Below, one piece after another: positions 44,644 through 56,900 of a stretch of DNA of 64,000 nt (the first letter of the stretch is position 1; every line of letters starts with the position of its first letter). This DNA is from Branchiostoma floridae. Taxonomy: Eukaryota; Chordata; Leptocardii; Amphioxiformes; Branchiostomatidae. Location of the stretch: positions 7,800,297-7,864,296 of the forward strand of contig NC_049981.1 in the NCBI RefSeq assembly GCF_000003815.2. Reading direction: 5' to 3'. Under the pieces are notes generated by a model, which worked only from the letters and a program-made list of their open reading frames with translations, ran no database searches and had not been told where the DNA came from. Position numbers and translations under genes: made by a program.

Positions 44644-44788
44644 GAAACTGTATAATGTTGACCAAAAGTGAGGGGGGGATACATATTACACAATTATGCA
44701 GAATGTTTTGACTTAGATTAACATGTTTTTGCTTGCTAGATTAAGATATAGAGATTTGACGGTATGCCTTTGACCTTGTAATTTGCAG

Positions 44789-44957
44789 CACTGATGGAAA
44801 TAGACGGGAACCAAAGTCAGAATGACCTTGAGCACGAGCTGCGGGAACAGCTGCGTGGTCCGCTGGAGGACGTCAGTAGACAGCGTCTCCGAGCTGTCCG
44901 CATGGCGCTGCGTCGTCACGGCAACGTGGACAGCAGGATTTCCCAAAAAGATTTCCT
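44789..44957 (+). CDS. EF-hand gene exon 1 visible
   Basis: Acceptor GTAATTTGCAG, possible start ATG at 44794 (MEIDGNQSQNDLEHELREQL), RALRRHGNVDSRISQKDF-like degenerate EF loop near the end (residues 41-54). Donor GTAAATG after base 44957, phase 2. Without upstream data this may be the first coding exon. Confidence 0.6.
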
Positions 44958-47900
44958 GTAAATGTCTTTCAATTTTTCACCTTGTTATATTCTAAGACCA
45001 TGTTGATTTGATTACTCTAAATGCAGAAACTTTTGCGGTGGTTTAATGTTCGCGGTTTTTACAGTGGCTGCTTCATCGCAAACTTAAAACCACCACGAAC
45101 ATTTTTACATGTCAGTAAGAGACTTCAGTGCATAGTGCTACCCGAACTTCAAACCACCCCGAAAAGTTCTTTTTCCCACTAACGCGAAATGAAATCCCCG
45201 CGAACTTAAATGCATTTCCAGTATATGTATGACATCCTCTGGGAACACCAGAACTGATGCAAGCATTTGGATTAAAAAATTTGGCTAAAAAAAAACAGTT
45301 GTGTGAGTCAGGAAGGTCTAAAAATGACTAAAAAAAGGATTGTATACTGAAAAAAAGATTATTCATTTTTGTTCTTTCATGTCTTCTTCTTTGACTTTGG
45401 GACTGACTTAGGCATACTACACTCTAGTAGGCATTTTTCGATATTCTTTAATTTACAGTATGGTTTAAAAGTTTTTTTTCTAAATGGCCGGAAATTGATA
45501 ATAATCAAATCAACACACCCAAGTTACACCCAACTAATTAGAACTAGGAGCTCAACTGTGCAGCCAATACCAATTGAGCTATAGGGACATCCCATTTTTT
45601 AAATGTTCTTGTAACTGTCCAATAAGAAATTGTATCTGTAAATTGCCCTCTGTTGCTGAATTTTACCACTGAACTGAAAACTGAAGATATCCAGATGAAT
45701 GTCTTCCTTCTCCGTGGTGCTGAACTGGCTTCCATTACATAATAGATGCTAATACAGCAGTTCTGAACCAACAACTTTGTTACTGAAGTCTGTAGGGGTT
45801 GGTACCAAATAAATTATTTTTTTCTTCTTTGACCAGTCTGGAAAAAAATCCAGTGCACTGTTTTTTTTTAGACCAATTAGAAAATGAATACATCATATGA
45901 TCCCCAAGTTTCTGGGCTGACTTGTCCAAGAAAATAACAATATCAAAGTAGAGTAGAGTTATAGTAATTTCTACAAATTAACAGTCAAATGTACAAAGGG
46001 AGTTGGCATTGTTTACATGAAGATTGGATTTTAAAATGCTAGTAGGAGATGGATACTCCACCAAACAGATCCCTTTGTGGAGAAAATGAACCATTAAAAG
46101 TTTTCACAGACAATCAGGTCCAGGTTCATGTGTGGACCTGGATCTGGTCCTCTGGACCTGTACCTTAACTTTCTGTATGGATACCCCAAACCCACCCACG
46201 ACCCTAGTAGTCTGCAATGTGACTGTTTTCGTTATGAAGTCATTTAGCAGAGAATCTCTTGTTGTTAACTGTTACAGTAATAGTAGCCCTTTACCAGGGT
46301 TGCTTTGAAAACAGGTCATTATCTATGTATATAATGTAAGCCTTGAATAGAGAAGTGACTTTTACTGTTCAGATTAGAATGTACATTGGTGTGGTGTGTG
46401 CGTGTGGAGGAACTCTTTGACTTGTTGGTGACCCATCCTGTAATGATGGCGACATTTTATACGTCCAGTTTTCTGCGTGCCTGCCGGGCGGCCTGCCAAC
46501 CACTTCTACCCCACGAAAAGCTATCGTTGAAAGAAAATGGTTTGCTACGGAGATCTTCCAGACCCAGAGGATGTAAGGGGGGCAAAAACCGTATCCGACA
46601 AATAAGAACAATTGTTGGAAACAGGCCAGCGTCCATATCTCCTTCTTTCGTATGCAAATCCTTAGCAGGTACACACAACAAACCTGCACTCCAGCCGATT
46701 AAGCTGATTAAGTCGACTGAACCCAAGGTTGGTCTCCCTGGTTTTCTACTCTCTAATGTTCGCTCCCTTCGTCACAAGACTGATGAGCTTTATACTGTAT
46801 GTCAAGCCAACAACGCTAGCATTGTTGCTATTAGTGAAACATGGCTTAACGAAGATATCCCTGACTCGATTGTCTCACTACCGGGGTATACAGTGCATCG
46901 ACGCGACCGTGAAAGTAGAGGTGGCGGTGGTGTTGCGCTATACACCCGTTCAGGTCTGCAATCCAAACGGCTTGTAGAAATTGAGGAAGAGGGTTTTGAG
47001 GCCCTTTGGCTGTGGATTAGACCCGCCCGACTACCCCGTGGCCTGAACTGTCTGATCGCTGGGGCGGTGTACAATCCACCTAGGTCATCAGCTACCTCTA
47101 GAAGTGACAATGACTTTACTGATTACCTGGGTCGTTGCTTGGAGCACATTGAATGCAAATACTCTCAACCGGGAATAATCATTCTTGGGGACACCAACAA
47201 GTACAAATACCAACCATTATGCTCCAGATATGGGCTGAAGCAAGTCATCACTATGGCGACCAGGGGTGACAGCCGGCTGGATTCTATCATCACAAACCTT
47301 CACGGCATGTATCCACCCCCTGTTCACCTGCCCCCAATCGGATCCTCTGACCATCAGTCTATCTTGTGGTCATCTGGAACGTGGCCAACCAAACCGCTTC
47401 GTTACATCACCCGTAGACAATGCACACCTGAAGGAATGAGGCTGTTGGGTCTGCTGTTGAATACTACGGATTTCTCACCTGTGTACAACGCGCCTGATCC
47501 AGACTCTAAAGCTACTATACTAACAACAATGCTTGGAACGATTTTGGACAAAGCTGTTCCCATGAGAAGGGTCAAAGTCACAAACAATGATAAACCGTGG
47601 ATCACTGTCACAATAAAGGAACTAATCGCGGCGAGACAGCAGGCTTTCCGCGCTGCAGATACAGAATCCTATTCTAAGCTAAGGAACACAGTGGCAAAAC
47701 TTGTTAAAAGTGCCAAACGTCGGTTCTACAATAATGAAGTTCACCAGCTGATGAACTCAAATTCTGGCCAGTGGTTCAAGTCAATCAAAGCCCTGATTGG
47801 AATGGGAGGGATGAGGGGGGATGCTGACAACGCGGACCCTGCCACTCTGCATCGGGAGTGCGGTGCGCTAGCCGACCACTTTGCGTCGGTGTGGAGGCAG

Positions 47901-50900
47901 GTGACACGCATTGTCCCTACGGGACAAAGTGTTGAGCACTTGTTATCGCAAAATGGTCTTTCACCTTTTTCCATCGGTCAAATCAAGTTGAAACTACGCC
48001 AACTGAATGGGAAAAAAGCTGCCGGGCCAGATAACATTCCTCCTTGGCTCCTGAAAGAGTTCCACGAGGAACTGGCACCAATTATATGTGACTTGTTCAA
48101 CTCATGTGTTAGACACGGTTCATTCCCCCGGCCTTGGAAAGTTGCTCTTGTTAGAGCTGTCCCGAAAAAGGCAAGACCGAGCTTTCCCGCGGAATACCGG
48201 CAGATCTCCTTGCTGAGCTGCGTCAGCAAGGTATTCGAGGGGCTTCTGCGAGACGCCTTACTACAGGACACTGTAAGGAATCTGGCTCCGTCTCAGCATG
48301 GGTTCATGGCGAAACGATCGACTGTTACGGCCCTTATTCACATCCTACAGTCTTGGCATGAGGCACTCAATGCCAATCCCAAGATGGACATTCACGCAGT
48401 TTTCGTCGACTTCAGTCGAGCGTTCGATACCATCGACCATGGCCGACTACTGTCATCCTTGGCGGACATGGGTATCAGACAATCACTATGGACATTAATC
48501 AGTAGCTACTTAGAAGGCAGATCGCAAATAGTGAAGTGGGAATCCTGTTTTTCAAAGCCGCATGATGTACTGTCAGGTGTGCCACAAGGTGGATTGTTGT
48601 CACCGCTTTTGTTTGTTATCTGCATTAACTCGTTGGATGTATGTTTGCCTCAGTCTGTACTGCCTGTCAAATATGCTGATGATCTCACCAACTCAGAACT
48701 GTTGATGGGGTCTTTACCCGGTCAGTCACAAAAGGCTGTGGACGCTGTTGTTGAATGGGGTGGAGGTTTTTCCCTTTCTGTGAATGCTAAGAAAACCAAA
48801 GATATGGTAATTAGTGCGAGGAAAAAGGAAAATGTTCCCAATCCACCCCATCTGACAATAGCTGGCCTACAGATACAACGTGTTACTTCATTCAAACTTC
48901 TCGGTATTGTTATCTCCTCCGATCTGACTTGGGACGCACACGTCCAGTATATGCTGTCAAAAGCTCGTCCAAGAATGTACTACCTAACTGTAGCTAAGAA
49001 GGCTGGACTAGCAACTGATGTGCTTACACGCATTTACTTGATATTTATTCGTCCCTTGTTAGAGTATGCCAGTCCAGTGTGGGGAGGGCTGCCTAATCAC
49101 CTTTCCCATTCGCTTGAGGGCATACAGAAGCGTTGCTGTAAGATCATTGGGATACCTGTAGAGTCCTTGCCTTCCCTGTCCATGAGGCGAGATCAGGCAA
49201 CATTACGATCCATTCAAAACATTCTGAAAGATGATGGCAGTCCTCTACATGAGTTTATATCTACCACACAGAGCAACTATAGCCTGCGACGTCCTAAACA
49301 ACCGACCCCCTCTTTCAGTAGAACGAATAGGCACGCCCAGTCTTTCATGCCCCGTGCACTGAAACTCTACTCAAAGAGCTGTACAGTATAGTAGATTTTA
49401 TAATGTATGTGCTATCTTAATTTTATTGGAAATTGTATTTTAATTGATTTTAATCCTGTGTATTATCTTGCATTATACGGTCTTAATGTGCAGCGCCCCT
49501 GTGGGCCAACAGATTTCATGTGCCTGTTTGTACAGTGCACGTGCAAGTTGGACTCAAATAAAACTGAACTGAACTGAACTACATGTCTGCTTTAAGGCGT
49601 AAGTCACATTTCCAAACCATGGCCCGGCCGGGATGTTTTACTAAACTAAAAATTAAAGTATATTTCTAGAAATATGCACAAATCATGCCCATGGATCTTA
49701 TTTTGACATTTTGTGTATTTTTATATCTTCTATATCATTATTTCTGCTCCCGAAAGCTACCCGGCCAGGCCCCGGTTTGGTAATGTGACCTAAGCCTAAG
49801 TTATTCAATTGTTTTCTTCCATTTTCTTCAGGACTGTTTTCCAAGAAAATGGAATAAAGATTTCCAGTCGTCTTCTGTCCCTGTTGTTGCATCGGTTTGA
49901 GAACCAGTTTGGTGTTGACTATGAGAACATGTGGAAACTGATGTATGATACCCAGCATACAACAGGTCAGAGAACACATTTCAGTAGCATTTAAGTACTA
50001 TTTCAGTAGCATTTAAGTACTATTTCAGTAGCATTTAAGTACTATTTCAGTAGCATTTTAAACATTTGAGTAGCATTCGATGTGTTGTTTTGTAGCATTT
50101 AAAACCTTTAAGTGGTATTTAAGTCGCATTACACATTAGTGCTGTATAATGCTACTTTGCCTTAAGTTTGTCCGTGGAGTAACCTATATCCGTTGTTTTT
50201 AAAGTCAACGGACAGCGGTTTCAAACTGTGGTATTTTGAAAATGTTGCACTTTGAAACCTGACTGTTAGTCAACTTGATATATCGCATCCCTTAATACAT
50301 CTACCGTGTTATTGAATACAATGAATATAGGTTACCCCACATAAAGGTGATCTAGTGTTACAAGAACATCATATCAGTACACTAGATAAAGGTACTGGTA
50401 CAACGTATAGGTATGGACCTTTACATGTACCTGTATCAGATTCTGAACTATTTGACAAAGAAACTTGCGGTCTTAGAATGATGTCAAAATGAACATTTAA
50501 CATATTTTCTTGGTTCCTGAATGTTATGCTATTGCTGATTGGCTAGCATACCCTGTCCTTGGTGCTGAATGTCTTGCTACCAATGATTGGCTAGCAAACC
50601 CTGTCCTTGGTGCTGAATGTCTTGCTACCAATGATTGGCTAGCATACCCTGTCCTTGGTGCTGAATGTCTTGCTACCAATGATTGGCTAGCAAACCCTGT
50701 CCTTGGCCCTGAATGTGTTGCTACCAATGATTGGCTAGCAAACCCTGTCCTTGGTGCTGAATGTCTTGCTACCAATGATTGGCTAGCATACCCTGTCCTT
50801 GGTGCTGAATGTCTTGCTACCAATGATTGGCTAGCACCACTCACACAAGCCAGTTATCTTCATATTGAGAGAACTTATGCTTTCCTGAGGATCTTAAATC

Positions 50901-53900
50901 AGAGTGACATGCCCATAAATGATTTTTAAAATCTTTTTCTAGCACTGGATATTCACCTTTGAGTTAGGAACAATGACATTTTGTGAAGAAAATAAGTCAT
51001 AAGTATATTCAGTTAGGCCTAGGGAAGTAATGCTGTGTTTCCTGTTTCCCTACCTACCCTAGAAAAATCTGCCGACCCTAGAATTTTTTGGGTGGGCAGT
51101 GGAGTCACCTAGTTTCCAGTTATAATTTTTATCTAGCCTGCTTGTCCTATCTAATGAAGAACAAATATATCTATCATGCACAAAATTAAAGTTTGACATT
51201 GAAAAACAAGTGTCCTCATGCATTTAAGTTTACTTGTGTTCAACTGTATAAAAAAATTCAAGAAAAAAAGATAATCCCTACCTACCTACTGAAACAAGAA
51301 ATGCAACATTTTTTCCAAGGCCTTATGATACCAATACATTGATATTTTGGACCTGCTCAAGACCTTGAAATAAGGCCAAGTGTAATGATTCCACAATGTA
51401 TGCAGTCTTACGATACGTATTTTTTGTCTCAAGGTCGCGACAGTGTCATGGCCAAGAACGCAAGTAACGAGAACAGCACGGCAGACAAACTGGACCAGTC
51501 CTTCCACAACTCTGCTGACCTCAAACTGGTGGAGAGGATCAAGACTCAGTTTGCCAAGAGTGGGGACGAGTTTGACCTTGAGGAGTTCCGAGATGAGCTG
51601 AAGGTCAGAGACAGAGGACACACCACCACTCTGTCCAAGAAGGAGGTATATTGTCTTTCTGGGTCTACCTTGAATCATTTTGATTCTCCAAGTCGGGAAT
51701 TTAGGAGAATGCCTGCTGAGATGATGTTTTAATTTACAATGTTGAACATATTTTAAAAGAAAGTAATGGTGGGATTGTATTCCTTGTGGTTAGAGTTGTT
51801 GACTCGGAGTCTGCAGTTACTAAATCCCTGAAAGGTCCCAAATGTTGTGCCCTTGGGAAAGGCACTTCACACAGATCTCCTTGCTTGATGCAGGTGAGAA
51901 AGAGTATCTAGCTTTGGTCATTAGGGACATGTATCCTCCAAGAAGGGCATTAAATGGAGGTCCCATGCTTGAGAACTGAGGAGCAACAACGACTTGAGCA
52001 TCATTGTTTCCTCAGTGAAAATATTTGTACACAGGGCTGTCACTCCTAATCCTGGAACGGAAACTTGTTTCTTGGGATGGTCAAAAATGTCACCCCTTTC
52101 ACCCAGCAAATCCAAAATTCCTCAAATTTTTGAGAATATGTATTTTTATCAGCTTAAAATGGCACTTATAGCAATAAAAATGAATGACATCGGCTCCCGA
52201 ACAATGAGTGGGACGGAAAAAAAATGCTGGAGAAAGCCTTGTTTGTGCACGTCATATTTTACTGTGAAAGAGAAGTTACTGGTTGTAGTCATAGTTTTGC
52301 TGAGCTCTTTTTTGCTAACTACAGATGAAGAAAGCTGTTGCAGAGATGCAGGTTCCGATCTATGGGAACGTTATGAACGCACTGATGAAGAGATGTGACG
52401 ACGAGTGTAATGGACAGATCAGGTAGGGCGTGAGCACCTGGAACGTTCCATCCTCAAATGGATACAGGGTTATTAAGAAGGTTGTCTTAGACAGGAGTGT
52501 ATGAATTTTGTTTGTTTGTGTGTGTGTGTGTGTGTGTGTATGTGTGTGGGGGCTGATATAAAAAGGACTTGACATGTGTAAGTTATCACGAAAGTTGTAA
52601 ATGGAATAGATGAGATAGATGGAAAAGTTATAAGAAAGCATGTCACTTTAGATTACTGTAAATGCATTTAAGTTCACGGGGATTAAATTTTGCGGTAGCG
52701 GGAAAATGGACTTTTTGCGGTGGTTTTATGTTTGCGGTAGCACCATGCACTGTAGTCTATTACTGCCATGGAAACATGTTTGCTGTGGTTTTAAGTTTGC
52801 GATGAAGCGACCGCTGTAAAAATCGCGAACGTTAAACCATCGCGAAAGTTTCTGTTTTTACAGTGTATTGTAGGGATTTGAAAGTCTGCATTTGAATGTG
52901 TGAATTGAAGATCAGGCTTAACGCATTCCTAGGCACTTTGTATTTCTAATGTGCTGACTTATCTGTTGTAGATATTCTTGGATATTTGCTTCAAGGCAAA
53001 TTGCAGTTTCAATGCCAAAAACTGACTACTTGTACTTGTTCCATTAACAGTTGGCCAGAGTTTTTGCGGTTCCTGACGGCAGCAAGAGACTCTCTGGCCC
53101 GTGGGGATGACGGAACAGACCTGAATGCCTCCGGCTCCAAACTGTGGAACACTGGCACTTCCTCCACTAGGACAAGCACTGGGGAAGAACAAAAGGTTTG
53201 TTATCAAGTTTAAAAAATGATGTGTGTGGGGAATAACAAAAGGTTTGTAATCAAGTTTTAAAAATAATGTGTGTGTGGAATAACAAAAGGTTTGTAATCC
53301 CAACCTGTTTAGAATAGCCAACACTAGTATTAGAGTAGAATATTGTTCATAACTGGCCATTGTTACTTGTATAATGTATCTACTATGTTTATACCATGTA
53401 CTTGCAATTAGCCCTCGGGCATGCGAATATGAACTTGCAAAGAAACTTCTGTAATCAAGTTTGAAAAACAATGTGTGGGAAATAACAAAAGGTTTGTAAT
53501 TAAGTTTGGAAAAACAATAATTTTTTCCACCAAAATTATGTTAATCATCAAGGTGTTCTGGTGGATATTTCATGTCCTTTTTTACTTTTAAGCAATAAGC
53601 TTTGATGAATATTCCTGTTTGCATGTTGTAATATCAATAAGAAAACTAACTGTTCGCTATTGATTCATTAAGACCTATTGCTCATTATGTAATATATTCT
53701 GCATAGAACATTGTTGTTATTAACATTTGTAATCATGCAAGAATAATATAGATTAGCATCCCACGTATTTGTGTAATAAATGTAAGTCTGTTAATATCAT
53801 TCTTCTTTTATCCTTTGGGTATGATTGTGAAAGGTCCTGTGTGTGTTACTGTGTCTTACTGTGCATTTTTCCTATTTTATTGCGACTTATTTTACAGCGT

Positions 53901-56900
53901 CGAAAGAAAAGGAAGGTGACTTAAAGCTTACCTAAAAATTGGTGTCACTAGTCTGTAGCAAGCTTTAAACAATCTATTATCTTTTTAAGTTTCTCACCTA
54001 AGTATCACCAAGTTTCAGTCTTGTTTGCAGTAGATGAAGATTTTCATGAAGGATTCATCCTGATTGGCTGTTGAGAATGACTAGCCAAGTGTATAATTAT
54101 CTCTGATTGGCTAGCATAGCCTGTCCTTGGTGCTGATTGGCTATCACCAAGGAAAGTGTCAATGTGTAATGTGCTAATGATTGGCCATTACAACTTAAAC
54201 AAGCTTGTTATCAAATGTCCTGATTGGCTGCCAAAAAATGTAGGTCAAATGTACATTTATAGCTGATTGGCTGGTATAGCCTTTCCTTGGTGCTAATTGG
54301 CCATCACTGGTAGCCTCAATGAAGATACATGCTTCTGATGTCATTTTTTTACAGTGTGATCTTCTGCATGTGAGGTGTTTCACCACTTTGCATGATACAG
54401 CTGGGGATTAGCATTCTACATGTAGTTTTCAGTCATCTGTTAAAAGAGCTGCTTACCTGTTACAATGTCTCCTAAGATATCCTCATGCTCTATTGGCCAT
54501 CACACAATGACGCTTTCTTTCACCACCCTGTCTGTTCAGTCTGAATATCACCATTTCTTCCTTAGGTTAATCTGCATGTGAATCCTCATATTTGCATATC
54601 CTAGAGGTTATGATGGAACTTCAGATGTCAGCCTCAATGATCAAACCTCTGCATGCAAAGTAACCTAATATCAAGAAGTGTATTGGCGACCCAGTGTGCT
54701 TGACTGATAATGCAAACCACAGCAAAGCTGCATTACACTACTACTAGCTACTTGAAAAGGCACCAACATGCTATACCTCATTTCAGGATGGTGCTTTACC
54801 TTATTTCAGAGGTCACCTAATCTCTCATTTTACAGAAAATGTCTACAGTATCGTCAGGACCGAGGTTGATAGAAGGAACACCGTACAGCGAGTCGCCCCG
54901 CCCTTCCACCCCTCAGTCGTTGGGGCTGAAACGAAACTCGATGCCAGCGCCTAAAGCTAGCTCCGTTTCTCCCCGCAAGGCGAGATCCATGGCGTCAGAA
55001 ACTTTACGGGGCTATGATGGGTCTTCTTCTGGTACTGAAGACAGCCGAAAACGACGAGGTATTTCTAAATTTCGTTTATTTCATATAACGTTATATGACA
55101 TATGTCTAAGATACTGCATACTACCACTACATGCTACTATTATATCATTTGTTCCAAGGGTTCCACTGAAAAATATACAAATGCGTGTGCAATTCATATT
55201 TACTATTGGTGCATTTGTCATTGGTATGTTTTGTGCTGGTATTTTTATACTAGTGGTTAAAACCCATGATTTTACTCTTTAGTGCTACTCCGTAATACTA
55301 TTACTTTAACAATACATGTCATGTATTTGAGTGACTGAGTCGTATTGGTGTAAATGAACAGTGAATTGCTTCAAAAATGTTGTTACTCATTGTTGAAATT
55401 TGTAGATAATAGAAGACATTGTATACCTGTTAATTACTACTGATTGGCTAGCAGTTTCTGTCATTGGTAATGATTGGCTAGTACCACTCACAGTAACTGT
55501 CAGTACTGTCCCAATTGGCTGTTGACAACTGCAGGGCTGAAGTATAGCTATTGCTGATTGGCTAGCATAGCCTGTCCTTGGTACTGACTGGCTATCATGA
55601 ACAATAGATCTCTATGTGTTACTACAATGTTTTGTACTTGCAACTTTAATCCTTACTAAAACTGTTCAAAAATTTATCATGAAATGGAAACTATGATTCC
55701 AAAAATACCATCATGATGATATATAAAAAGCAAATTGTCTAATTATTGGCATTTAGCTTTAACGACTTATAGAATATACAAAGTACACAATTTTTCCTCA
55801 TTATGATTTTTTTCTCTTGTCAATTCAATGATTTTTGCAAGTACACCAAATTAGTTTATGATTTTTACACCTTGCACTTATAAATGTAGACTTTGGTTTC
55901 TTAGATGGTTTTCTTTTCTAATTGTGTTGTAGGATCACCCATAGCTGAAGAAACGCACAGAGCCAAATCACCTGACTCACTAAGTGGTAAGAAGGAAAGC
56001 TAGAAGAATAGATATCATACTACTACAGTCAAACCTGTCTATGCAGCCAACTCAGGAGACCAATTTAATCTGGCCTATGTGGACAGGTGGCCACTATAGA
56101 TGGGGTTCTAAGTGCTTGTGTCAATGGGAAAGATTATCGACGGGACCACCAAAAAAGTGGTCTCATTAGCCAGGTCATCATTACATAGAGGTGGTTTCTT
56201 GTACAGGTTTGACTGTATGTAACAGATATTTTTCTTCACACTTTTCCTGATATGTAAACTTAACATTTGCAGTGGTTTTGTTTTCTGATAGGACGTTTTT
56301 AATGTGTTTGAAACAATTTGTGGTTTGAATGATTCTGTACACTCAGTAGTAATGCAATAGAAAATGCATATCTACAGTGTCATGAATTCATGATAGAGCG
56401 GTCACGGCTAAAACGGTGGAAATGAAACCTCTGCAAAAGTTTCAGGTTTACAGTATGTATACTTGTATATTCACAGTCACAAAAAACATACACATTGACA
56501 CATCTGAAGATGCATGAAACAGTGACCGAACTTTTGTTCTTGCATATCTTCCATTTCTCTCTGCTAACTTCTGACAGGGAGAAGAAAGAAGGGAAAAAGA
56601 GGTAAATTAGAAATTGAAAAAAAGAAATGACTGGTGGTAGAAGCTCTTAAAACAACCAGGTGTAATAACATATCTATGTAGCAAACTTGTTTCTTTTCTA
56701 TACTTACTTTTCTTTGTGCAAAACTGACAAGGAATGAAAACTTGGAAACTTGTAGAACTCTAGCAGGAGCACGCAATCAAACTACAGATATGAGTTTTGC
56801 ACCTGCACAGATATCAAATATCACAATGTCACAAAAAGGTTAACTTAAGTTGTAAAATTTGTAAAAAAAATTCTATGTAATCGACATACATATCTCTACC

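Noticed and set aside
50510-50929. 139-codon plus and 106-codon minus frames with a 16-residue repeat
   Set aside because: The 48-bp repeat length is a multiple of three, so both strands stay open by chance; it lies in an intron between well-supported exons.
56237-56452. A fourth CG-rich MITE copy
   Set aside because: TAAACTTAACATTTGCAGTGG and AAAGTTTCAGGTTTACAGTA suggest one, but too little matches in between.
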